Positions 55,415 to 64,000 of a stretch of DNA of 64,000 nucleotides are shown here, one piece after another. The DNA lies in NCBI GenBank assembly GCA_033439795.1, contig JAUTDP010000003.1, forward strand, positions 1,984,001-2,048,000, given 5' to 3'. Both the position numbers and the translations under genes were made by a program. This stretch comes from Sordaria brevicollis (taxonomy: Eukaryota > Ascomycota > Sordariomycetes > Sordariales > Sordariaceae). The number at the start of each line of letters is the position of its first letter. Position 1 is the stretch's first letter. The notes beneath the pieces were generated by a model that worked only from the letters and a program-made list of their open reading frames with translations, was not told the origin of the DNA and searched no databases.

Positions 55415-57122
55415 ATATTGAATTCCTTCTCATACGCGTTTACGCGTCTGGGTCGTACAGATATCAAATTCTTTTCATATACTCGTTTCAACGCTAACGA
55501 TACGGATTATATCTTAAGACGATCTAATTAATCGGTATCGATACGCCTTATAGTAAATAATATCGACGAATTTTACGGTAGAAAATATTATCGTTTAATC
55601 TTTCGAACCCTTAAGCCTATATTACCAGCGTTATTAATAATTACGATTAAATTAATTTCCTATTATTTAGGATTATATTACATTATTAATTATTTAAAGA
55701 GTTAATTAAATAATATTTTCTTTTTTTATTCTAATAAGAGGATTCGACTTTGTAAGTAAAATTAATAATTAGGGTACAATACCCTAAGGGATTTAAGACC
55801 GTAAGTACGCTTATTATTCGAATTGATTAAGAGTAAATATATTAATAGAGTATAAGTGCGGGAACTTTACAGTAATTTATTATTTATTTAAAATTCGTCC
55901 CATTTACTTTTTAACCTTATAATAGAAGCGACTATTTATTAATTTAAATTTTCCGATAGAAGTTCGCTATTTTACGTATTTTACGTATTCTACCCTAAAC
56001 GCGTTATTTTTCCTTTATTATTTTAAAAAACTATAAAATATTAAAAAAATTTCAAAACCCTCCTCTTTCCTCTCTTTTTCCAATAATTATCGAAATTACT
56101 TTCGAATAGATTACTATTTATTTCCAATAATATAAGTATTAATAACCCTCCTTTAATTATAGATTAGATTGTCTACGTTTATTATAATGAATTGAATAAT
56201 TTACGCAATTGTATTAATGAATTCGAAATTTTATTTAATAATAAACCTATTAAGGCTATCCTCCTTAACGTTAATAAATTTATTAGTACCTAATATACTT
56301 TCGAATTTTAAAAATTTATAATAGTTGCAAAATTGTATATTAATAAACGAATTTTCAATTTAGAGGAAGCTTAATTTTTTTACGTCTATTTATATTTAAA
56401 TCCGAAGATCCAATCCCTTCTCTCCTATTTATTTATTTAAATAAATGAATTTTACGTCTATAATATCCAAATTTTATTTAAGGAGCTTATTAAATACTTT
56501 AACGACCTAAATAAAGTTTATTAAATTTAAAAACGTTTTTAAAACTTTAAATAGGCTAAAGACGAATTATTTATTACCTTTCTAATTAAATTTAAGCGCT
56601 AATTCTACGCCGCTAAGGCTAATAAATAGCCAAAGGATATTAAATTTACTTTTATCCGTCGTACGGTTCTATAGGATATTCGTAAAAAACTTCGGCTTAT
56701 CCTAATACTTAAGAATTACGATAAATTCGTTATTAAAATTTAAAAGCTTATTAATAGAGGAATAATTACTATTTTATTTAATTATTATTCGAATAATTAC
56801 GGTACTTCGTTTTAAAATATACATTATACCGGTAATAGAGGAGATTGTATAGAAATCGGTAATATTAATATTCGTTTTAATTCCTTCGATTTTACGTATA
56901 TTCCTAATAATGCGGAAGATAACGACATTTTAGAGCCCAGCGAATTTAATAATTTAGAGGAACGTATTATAAAATTAGAGCTCTATTACGCTAAGAATAA
57001 TTAAACTTTATTAAGGGCCTAAAAATATAGATTCGTAACGTTTAAAGGGATGAAGGGATTTTTATATATATAATTAGATTTTTAACGCTTCTAGGGCTAA
57101 AGCTTCTTCTTTAGGGGGGGAA

Positions 57123-57357
57123 TATAACGGTATAGCCGTTAGGGTCTTTATATAACGTTATAGACTATTATTAGGATTATCGCTGGTAATTACTTATCGG
57201 TGCTATTTATTTGTCGCTAGGTCTGGGTATAAAACCCCGATTAGCATATCCTACCTTCCGGATTTGGAAGTTTCCCTTCTTCTCTTCAATTTAGTATTTT
57301 CGATTCAACGTGTACCTCGCTCTGTCTTTAAACGTACAAAGGCCTCGCGCCGTCACA
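57123..57357 (+). repeat. 3' LTR
   Basis: 235 bp, collinear with 55180-55414 without indels; differences are almost all C/T and G/A. Also holds GGTATAAAACCCCG. Confidence 0.92.
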
Positions 57358-57362
57358 ACCAT
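57358..57362. repeat. Target-site duplication of the LTR element, right copy
   Basis: ACCAT directly after the terminal CA of the 3' LTR. Confidence 0.75.
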
Positions 57363-58998
57363 CTTCTATATATTAAAAAGACTACGGTAAATATACTCAA
57401 AGGTCTTTTATATAATACCAATAATAGAAGAACCGGCTATCTTTAATACCTCCTTATTAATTTAATTAAAAATTATAGGCTCTTACTCATCTTTATTAGA
57501 ATTACTATCCTCGCCCTCGCCCTTCTTCCACTTCTTCTTTACTTATAGCAAAACGTTACAGTTAATATAAAAGATATAAATCTACTATTAAACGTCGGGA
57601 AATACCTCTACAAAAACCGTCTTCATCTAATTATTAAAATCGGTTATAATAACCTCTAATTTAATTATATTTACTTAGCGGCGTAATTTATCGAACGCTT
57701 CAACCAACTAAATAAAACCCTCAATTCATTTGTTATTAATAAAACTAAAAGCCGTAAAATAAATAGAATTAATATTAATTATACTAATAATAATAATTAA
57801 CGGATAATTATATCTAAAAATTTATAATTAATTAAATTAAAATTAATAAGTATAAAAAGTTATTAAGGCTATACTTATTAATTTTATAAATATTATTAAT
57901 ACCTAAATATTCTAAGAAAGCCTTTTATTTTTCAAAATAATACGCCCAAAACTATATAATAACTATAAAACGATTTAAATCTTTATTATCTTATTTAATA
58001 ATATAAAGGACCTTCTCGTCGTTAAATTTCCTAATAAATGTAATAATATTTTAATAATAATTATATAAATCCTTCTTAAATTTTAAATGCTAATTATTAA
58101 TATCTTTAAGTATAAAATAATTACCTATATTAAGAAACTCTTCTTAAATTATAGCCAAAATATCCCTTAATCTAATCCCCGGCTAATTCGTCAAAGCAAT
58201 AACCCTCTTATAAATATTCATAATTCGTTTACGGTATTAAAAATACGCCGAAGGGTAAATAGAATAAAGATAATTATAAATTTATTAATTAAAATCGGTA
58301 GAAAATCGATAAATCTACTTCCAATTATATTTTTCGAGGGCAATAACTATTCCCATTTATTAATAACTATACTTCCTATTCCTTATCTTCTTAAATTTAG
58401 CCTTCGATAATTTAGGATAACCAATTCGGTTATAAGTTAAATAATAATAAATTAACTTACCCTATTAATAATTTACAATATTACCGTATATAAATATAAC
58501 GCTATAAACCCGGCCTTAGAGGTTAAAATACTATTATACCTCCTTCGTAATATTAAGCGGCTTAAGGGTAATTTCTTCCGTCGTAGGGTTAAAAATATCC
58601 CCCCAATTTAACGCAATTAATTACTCCGAATCAAAATCAAATAATTAATTACCTCTATTACCCAATTAAAATTGGCCAAACGTAAATATAATAAGATCAT
58701 CCCTCCCTAAATCCTAATTAATAGAATAATAAAAATTAGAATCGCTACTAACGTTAATAATAGAGGATATATTAAAATTAAAATAAATATCTAAATAGCC
58801 CGTAATATAAAGAATTTACCTACGTTAGAATCGTATAAATACGAAGAATTTTAATAGAATTATAGGTATTAGTAAATAGGGATATATAACGTTACGAATT
58901 AAGCACTTTAATAATAGCTTCAAAAAATCGCGCATTAACAAATTTTACGGTAGTAGCGTATAAAAATAGACAAGCTCTACGTGTTCACTACGACGTAA

Positions 58999-59121
58999 AA
59001 ATATTTAGGGTTAGGGATTTATATGGATACTACGTACGTAGTATAGTCTGGGTAGATAATGCTACGTACGCAGTAACACTACGCAAGGAGTAAAGTGACA
59101 CTACGTCCCGAGCATGTCCCT
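58999..59121. repeat. Right terminal inverted repeat of the MULE
   Basis: Reverse complement of the left repeat with scattered transitions; contains TTTAGGGTTAGGG and ends GAGCATGTCCC. Confidence 0.88.
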
Positions 59122-59129
59122 ATGGCAAA
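59122..59129. repeat. Target-site duplication of the MULE, right copy
   Basis: TATGGCAA; seven of eight bases match the left copy CATGGCAA and the mismatch is C/T. Confidence 0.85.
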
Positions 59130-59212
59130 ACGGCTCAAAGCCAACACCACGCCACGCTCAACAACGTGGACAACCCAAGGCCCCAAGGACGTTCATCGAC
59201 CCCTCATTGTCA

Positions 59213-60237
59213 TCAAGGCCACGAGTTGGAAAGCGGGCCCCGGTAGTCTGGATGACCAGGATACGTCTCAATCCCCGGCAACGTCGGCACGCCCCAATCC
59301 CCCAACAGAATCGGATCAATCGTGACCCCGTCCGTCGACCACTGCTGCCATCCTCCTCCACCATCACCATCTTCCACAACCTCATCCTCCAAATTTAACC
59401 AATCTTCCTCGTCATCCTCGTCCCAATTGTCGTCGGGCCACCACTCATGATCCTGCCAAACCCCCTCCACCGGGTTCCAATACTCAAGCGGACCGTCAAG
59501 GCCACCCTCGTTGCCGATCTCCAGATGGTGGTGCTGGTCCAAATTGGGAGGGTTAGGCCAATCTTCATCTTCACCGATGATTGCTCCTGGAACTCCCCAG
59601 TCGCCGTCGAGGATGTCACCACCTCCGACTGGAGGTAGAGCAGCTCCGCCAGCTTGTTGGGCGTCTAACCAGGCGTCAAGCTCCCAAGGGGCAAAGCCGT
59701 CTACCATCATTTGGTTCAGCGTGGCTTGGGTTTCAGCGTCCACTAGTGAGATTGACGTGGTGGTTGAGAAGGGGGAACCATGGGGAGAGGACAAGTGGGC
59801 GCAGGAGGGGGATTGGACGGGGGTTGAGGCGGCGGATGAGTAAGGGGTTGAGATGAGGAGGCCGGTGGGGAGTTGGGCCATGAGGAAAGCACGGAGGAGG
59901 GTGTCGCTTGTGGTGTCGTCGTTGTCGTTGTCGTTGGCGTTGTTGGCGTTGTCGTTGGCTGGGTCGATGGCGGCCGAGTTGTCGTTGTCGTCGTTGGGTA
60001 CCACCAAAGTCTCTTCGAAGCAGCGGGCATTGACACCATGCGCAGCAGATGCAGATGCAGTATGCAGGTCCCTGGCTGCGCTGCTTGCTGATATCTCAGT
60101 ATGCACCGGAGTTGGCTGGGTCTGTTGACTGCGTTAGCAGACTGATTCGAATTGAAGAGGAGACCACTGTTCATTGTACTTACCCTACTTGTCTGAGAAG
60201 AACAATTGGAAAGAGCTTTATCTGGTTGCTGTTCCAT
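59213..60237 (-). CDS. Array gene 14: acidic Trp-rich protein with LPTGLL and GDWGVP motifs
   Basis: Two exons: 60237-60184 (MEQQPDKALSNCSSQTSR) and 60121-59213, joined by a 62-nt intron (GTAAGT...CTAAC...CAACAG). 320 residues. The short first exon beginning MEQ is shared with gene 15. Exon 2: poly-Asn/Asp stretch (NDDNDNSAAIDPANDNANN), LLRAFLMAQLPTGLLISTP, Ser/Pro-rich linker, VDGFAPWELDAWLDAQQ, ILDGDWGVPGAIIGED, acidic Trp-rich (DHEWWPDDNWDEDDEEDWLN), and ILLGDWGVPTLPGIETYPG near the end. No basic nuclear patch is obvious in this member. Its stop lies 84 bp from the MULE. Function unknown. Confidence 0.85.
60122..60183 (-). other. Intron of array gene 14
   Basis: 62 nt, GTAAGT donor, GCTAACG branch-like site, CAACAG acceptor, phase 0. 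Required to give the long second frame a start codon. Confidence 0.85.
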
Positions 60238-60976
60238 GGTTGGCGATTTCCCTTTGCGAGATAGCCATAGATCTGGCTTGTCGATTGCTGTTTGCAGGAT
60301 AAAAAGATGATGCAGAACCTGCAACAGATATTGTTCGTGCATGTGAGAGGGAGAAAAAGGTGAAGAAGTTGTGGGAGGAGGAACCGGTGGTCAATGCGAG
60401 TTGCTCTGGACAACACTTCACTTCCTTCCACGACCATTCACCTCCACGCCAAATCCCAGCGATTCGCGCCAGTCAGGTAACATGGCGCTTGATAAGGTAG
60501 AAATTGACAGAAGTGAGCGTTGAAACGATCGATTCGATTGTAAAAGAAAAAAACGTAAAAAAAATGAAAAAACAAAGAAATAAAACCGAACCTTCAGCGC
60601 GGAGGAAAGAGGTTGACAGAGTCGACAAGCTCTGAGATGTTCAAAAACCGGGCACTGTCAACCCATCGGTGTCCATACAAAACTCGCATTTACTTCCATC
60701 GTTATTGCTGATACGCTCATTTCCCAAATCTCCATCGCCGTTGTTTCTATCCGCAGTATTATTCCCATGTATCGACGAAGAGCATCCTTCTGGACTGCTG
60801 ATAGATCCGAAGCACGGCCATGCCGTGGAGGATACCTAGAGACAAGACAAATACTCCTCAAGGGGACAGTTAAAAGCCACAACGCGCTGTATAATGAAAA
60901 AGCCAAGGAACTGTCTCAATACCTCGTCTCGTTTTATGACAATAATCGTACATAACGCTCCTCCAAACTTCAGACG
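60238..60976. other. Promoter of array gene 14 and 3' flank of gene 15
   Basis: Contains CCATTCACC at 60434-60442, the shared GGTGAATGG word on the minus strand. A-rich run at 60541-60590. No supportable gene. Confidence 0.45.
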
Positions 60977-62113
60977 CTAGTAGTGGGTGCCCGCCAAACT
61001 AGGCACACATAGGTCACCCGAATACAGCGGATCTTGCGAAGCATCTTGCTGTCCTACGTCGTAGAGAGTTCCCTCCAAACTAGCCAGACCAAAATCACCC
61101 GACAAGAACGGGTCTTGCCAGGCATCTTGCTGTCCCACGTCCTCGTCGCTCAAGGCCTCCTCATCCAACCATTCATCGAGGTCTTCCAGATCTTCATCGT
61201 CAAGTCCTTCTTCATCCTCCAAATCTTCATCATCCTCCGAATCCCCCCTTCAAGCTCTAGATCCGCAAGCTGCGCATCCAGATCCTCCAGCCAATTATCC
61301 CAATCCACCTCAACACCCTCCGGAAAACCAAAAGGAATCTCCCAAAGAGCCACCTCTTCCGCCAGCGTCATATGCGGCACATGCGGCGCATGCGGCAGCG
61401 GCACATGGGGGATTGGGACTTGTCCCTCGGCTTCCATGGCCGCAATGACCTGCTGGATTGCGATCTCTACTGGTATGATAGGGATCCCATCATGGTCTTG
61501 TTCGAAGGGATTTAGGTTGGGGGCGTCCTCGCCGTTGGCGTTGTCGGACATGTCGGAGATTGATGTGTTGGACGATAGGGTTGAAGATACGGGCGAGGAG
61601 GACGAGGATGTGGGTGACAAGTTGCCCCAGAGGGAGGGAGAGGTTGTAGGTCGGATTGGTGATGAGGTGGCTGACGATTGTGGTGATTGGGAGAGTAGGC
61701 CGGTAGGTAGTTCGGCGAGAAGAAGTAGGTTGGTATGAGAGTTGGCCACTGGGGTCGCGGGCGGAGAGGTCGCGATGCTAGGAAGTGCTGTGCCATGGGA
61801 GGATGGCGGTTGAGGTGTCGGCTGCTCTGACGCGCCGGATGTATCGCTTGTGGTGTTTGGTTCATTGATGTCGTTTATGTAGGCATCTTCGTTTCCTTCA
61901 TCGTTGTCGTCGCCACCAGCTGAACTCTTCAGCCTTTTGGGTGTGCGCGGGCTGGCGTTGCTGCCCTGACCATCCGCGGCCCTCTTGCGCTGTTGGAAAT
62001 CCCGCCCATCGTTAGTTCGCCAAATCCGCAGGACGATACAGAATCTGAATTGATTGACTTACGTTGCTGCCAGCAATGGGCGAAGAAGCGGTCTTTGACG
62101 GCGCTTGTTCCAT
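60977..62113 (-). CDS. Array gene 15: paralogue of gene 14, with an apparent frameshift
   Basis: Exon 1 62113-62063 (MEQAPSKTASSPIAGSN), 73-nt intron (GTAAGT...GAACTAACG...CAACAG), exon 2 from 61989. Exon 2 starts with RKRAADGQGSNASPRTPKRL, a bipartite nuclear-signal candidate, then acidic DDNDEGNEDAY, LLLLAELPTGLLSQSP (as in gene 14), Ser/Pro linker, IPHVPLPHAPHVPHMTLAEE and DWDNWLEDLDAQLADLELEG. At about 61246-61251 (GGGGGG on the coding strand) the frame ends in basic nonsense stopping at 61150. The neighbouring frame continues naturally (DSEDDEDLEDEEGLDDEDLE) to a stop at 60977, with two tandem 26-residue repeats of DVGQQDA.QDP..SGD...SL.GT.Y type that match the GDWGVP motifs of gene 14. 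One G more would fuse both frames. Confidence 0.78.
61990..62062 (-). other. Intron of array gene 15
   Basis: 73 nt, GTAAGT donor, CTAAC branch, CAACAG acceptor, phase 0; same position and phase as the intron of gene 14, showing common descent. Confidence 0.85.
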
Positions 62114-62988
62114 TCTTGGGAAATTGCCTTCAGATCCCGCGTAGGCGGGAGCGGTTGTTGTCAACGGTGGGCTGTCGTTCGCACAGGGACTTAAATCCGT
62201 CGAGGTGGTGAGGGAAGGAAGGGGTTGACGGTAGGGGCGCGGAGAAAAGCAGTGGAAAGCAGAAGGGCAAGCGGGGTCGGGATGGTGAATGGGGAATGGA
62301 TGGCCATTCACACACTTAAGGTTGGAGGCAACGTCTCGTGACCAGAGATGGTGAATGGCCCGAACCAGAGATCTGAAGGACTCCACGTGATGACCACAGT
62401 ATCCTCGGCCGAGTTCGACGACACCAAGGCCGGAACTCTGGTCATTAGTCGTGGTCGCGTTTAGCATCCTGGTAATTGTTTTGTCGAAGTCATCATCGCC
62501 ATCAAAAGCTCAGTCATGGACATGGATTTCTCTCTGGCCTTTGGACTGGTCCTACATTGTATGCTCAACCTAGGGCCGTAACTTTCTTGGACTCTTCTCG
62601 GACTATCTGGCCCTGGTTAGGCCATTGCTCGAAGACTGCCGCGGTCCACCTTCCGGTTGTCAGACTCGATCGGCGAGAACTTGATCATGTATAATAGAGG
62701 TGTCCAGCTCTTGTCGCGGAATGCCTGATTGGGAGTCATTTGGTTTCGCTGATGACCCGGTGAGCTTATACCGACGGTTGTACAGGACGACTGCTTGCAA
62801 GAAATATATAGAGGCATGTTCGACTGTAAGAAATGGGGAATATTGCTTGCGCTAACAACTCCATGAAGACCAAGCAAACGACGAAAGAACTGTGGGCAAC
62901 AAGGACTAGGTAAACTTTTACTCGAACATATGAACACAGACTAGAGTATCAACTCGATACTCTATGAAACAACAAACCTGAAGCCCTC
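62114..62988. other. Promoter of array gene 15 and spacer
   Basis: GGTGAATGG at 62284-62292 and 62350-62358 and CCATTCACA at 62302-62310: three copies of the shared promoter word, in both orientations. No gene. Confidence 0.5.
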
Positions 62989-63988
62989 CTACTGGAGCGT
63001 ACACTCGGCTGTGAACTCAGTCTCCCCATCATGGCCCTCGTCAGAGCCTTCTACCTGTCCGTGACCATCAACCTCATCCCCACCATCCACATCAAGAGTC
63101 CCGCCAACGTTCTGCGTCTTGTGGGCATTCGCCAAAAACCAGGGATCCCATTGATATCCTTTCACCCTGAAGACTTTCATCCCCGGGTATCTCACTACCT
63201 CATTCAGGAACATCTCGTCGACGGAGTCATGCTCCTCGCTTTCAGCGTCGGCGACGGATGATCTTTCGGGCTGTTGGTGGAACGGAACCGAATCATTGCT
63301 GACCGTGGCCGGTTGCTGGTCCGGAGCCCAATGAGCGATGGGAGGAAACGGATACAGGCCCGGAATCGTAAACAGGTACGGAACCACCAGGTGGCGGTAC
63401 AAGCTTTGATCCATGAAGGTGAGCACTCCAATTTCGGCAATAAACTCCACAGCAATGCCGACACCCCCCTCGGCTGCGCGGTTCCAGTAGGAGAGGTCCC
63501 GGATCTGGCTCTCTTGGCTAAGGAGCCGGAGCCACAGGTCTTCTTCAGCGGGAGCGGAACACCCGGAAACTGCCACCGATTCAAGGGCGGGGAGTGGACG
63601 GCGCGGAGTCGGTATTTGAAGAAGAAACGTCGGCGACGGAGAGCCAGGCGCCGGCCCAGTGATAGTGTTGGTAATAGTGGCGATTATGCCGTCATGTGCC
63701 GACTCGTTGTTCTTGCTAGGGACAGAAGGTGGGCTGACCCTGATACACTAGAAAGTGCGTGGCCCAGTGGTGGGAGAGGTGTGAAGGAACTCAGTCTTTG
63801 CTATTGCTGGTTCGAATAGACGGATCCTGTACTTGTGGGTTCTCAATACAATTGCCGTTGGAACTTCCATCGACAGCGATGTCGGTTAAACCTTGATTCA
63901 AACCCCAAAACCACAGGCATAGACACGTTGACCTTGGCCAATAGATCGTATGCACTAGCAACGGAACTAGGTGCAGTATGGAGACCAT
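62989..63988 (-). CDS. Array gene 16: unrecognised protein with acidic C-terminus, probably spliced
   Basis: The long frame has no ATG near its start and is open upstream to a TTTCTAG acceptor. I therefore join exon 2 (63747-62989) to an upstream exon (63988-63833, MVSILHLVPLLVHTIYW...) through an 85-nt intron (GTACAG...TTTCTAG, phase 0): 304 residues. The first exon is hydrophobic and Trp-rich, so a signal or membrane anchor is possible, or the true start may lie elsewhere, even beyond the window. Exon 2 reads EEDLWLRLLSQESQIRDLSY, GIAVEFIAEIGVLTFMDQSL, FLNEVVRYPGMKVFRVKGYQ, WDPWFLANAHKT, then an acidic tail. EVVRYPGM..FR resembles EVPRHPGM..LR of array gene 5. No known family. Confidence 0.6.
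63748..63832 (-). other. Proposed intron of array gene 16
   Basis: 85 nt, GTACAG donor and TTTCTAG acceptor, phase 0. Proposed because the downstream frame lacks an initiation codon. Confidence 0.45.
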
Positions 63989-64000
63989 GAATTGACATCA

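Larger units (their letters stand above)
55180..57357 (+). mobile_element. Nested non-autonomous LTR retrotransposon with gag-like relic only
   Basis: 2,178 bp with 235-bp direct LTRs and a 5-bp target duplication. LTRs begin TA (from TG by G-to-A) and end CA. A polypurine tract AGGGGGGGAA lies directly before the 3' LTR. In the 1.7-kb interior one plus-strand frame, interrupted by many TAA/TAG, retains the spacing of Ty3/gypsy-type gag: ILFKELIKYFNDLNKVY, then AKDELFITFLIKFKR.FYAAK and LRLILILKNYDKFVIKI, ending near 57,003. No protease, reverse transcriptase or integrase relic fits in the remaining space. So it was non-autonomous before decay, or an internal deletion occurred. It inserted into the MULE and is therefore younger. 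Confidence 0.85.
53230..59121 (-). mobile_element. Mutator-like DNA transposon (MULE), RIP-degraded, carrying a nested LTR element
   Basis: 5,892 bp including the nested insertion, about 3.7 kb without it. Ends are GGGACATGCTCGGGACG inverted repeats of ~120 bp with 8-bp target duplications. The interior is AT-rich and full of stops. On the minus strand at about 57,580-57,760 a degraded MULE transposase can be read: EGFI.LVEAFDKLR, then VIITDFNN.MKTVFVEVFPD and IFYINCNVL, matching the conserved pattern of an aromatic helix, P.VI.TD...A....FP and C.WH...NV of MULE proteins. The histidine is degraded in this copy. Long inverted ends and the 8-bp duplication agree with Mutator. The element sits 84 bp beyond the stop of the gene at 59 kb and splits the array. 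Confidence 0.86.

Noticed and set aside
59095..59398. Plus-strand frames spanning the MULE right edge
   Set aside because: They cross the transposon end and the antisense of array gene 14; no independent support.
63740..63825. tRNA-like TGGCCCAGTGG ... GGTTCGAATAG pattern
   Set aside because: The A- and B-box words are suggestive, but T-stem and acceptor stem do not pair, and the region fits the intron of array gene 16.

Overview
The window is nuclear DNA of a filamentous ascomycete (Pezizomycotina). Evidence: short GT-AG introns of 49-107 nt with CTNAC/CTRAC-like branch sites; fungal families (CorA-like transporter, SMP-30-like secreted propeller, Kre9/Knh1-like GPI protein, ankyrin protein with a Clr5-like N-terminus); and transposons turned into AT-rich, stop-riddled blocks by C-to-T/G-to-A change, the signature of repeat-induced point mutation (RIP). 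Every gene I can support lies on the minus strand. No tRNA, rRNA or CRISPR array was found.

Layout. 0-2 kb: CorA-like gene. 2.05-5.33 kb: a RIP-degraded pogo/Fot1-type DNA transposon with TA flanks. 5.8-6.8 kb: secreted SMP-30-like gene with a frameshift near its end. 9.8-12.4 kb: ankyrin gene. 12.4-23.2 kb: almost 11 kb of balanced base composition without a supportable gene, containing a 517-bp MITE with a perfect 8-bp target duplication. 23.2-23.9 kb: Kre9/Knh1-like GPI protein. 25.19-25.52 kb: a second MITE-like element. 27-63.99 kb: a co-oriented array of about fifteen genes for low-complexity, acidic or Pro/Ser-rich proteins, most with basic nuclear-localisation-like patches and no signal peptide. 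53.23-59.12 kb: a Mutator-like element (8-bp duplication, ~120-bp inverted ends) inserted into the array and itself carrying a nested 2.2-kb LTR element with only a gag-like relic.

The array is the most interesting part. Its proteins look unrelated overall but share short modules: a Y..L..WA.R motif after an acidic LxDxD..TP stretch (genes at 27, 30.7, 32.9 and 38 kb); a GD..AW..Y..FR helical module (27, 32.9, 35.7 and probably 51.7 kb); a YWxVxDD...VEKRxGxWG domain (27, 35.7 kb); RL[LI]DD[TV]DGGL (40, 44 kb); a PIP-box-like ITD[FY]FKP (44, 46 kb); PVKGTKA.R.REY (42, 47.6 kb); LPTGLL plus GDWGVP-like repeats (59, 61 kb). Promoters of the first genes share a tandem ~90-100-bp repeat containing GGTGAATG, and a TCACGG-rich block recurs downstream of three genes. 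This points to an array grown by tandem duplication and module shuffling. The function is unknown; nuclear location is inferred only from basic patches.

Three apparent frameshifts lie in or beside G/C homopolymers (about 910, 5,950 and 61,250), so sequencing error must be separated from real decay. Intron calls are by eye; less certain models are flagged.
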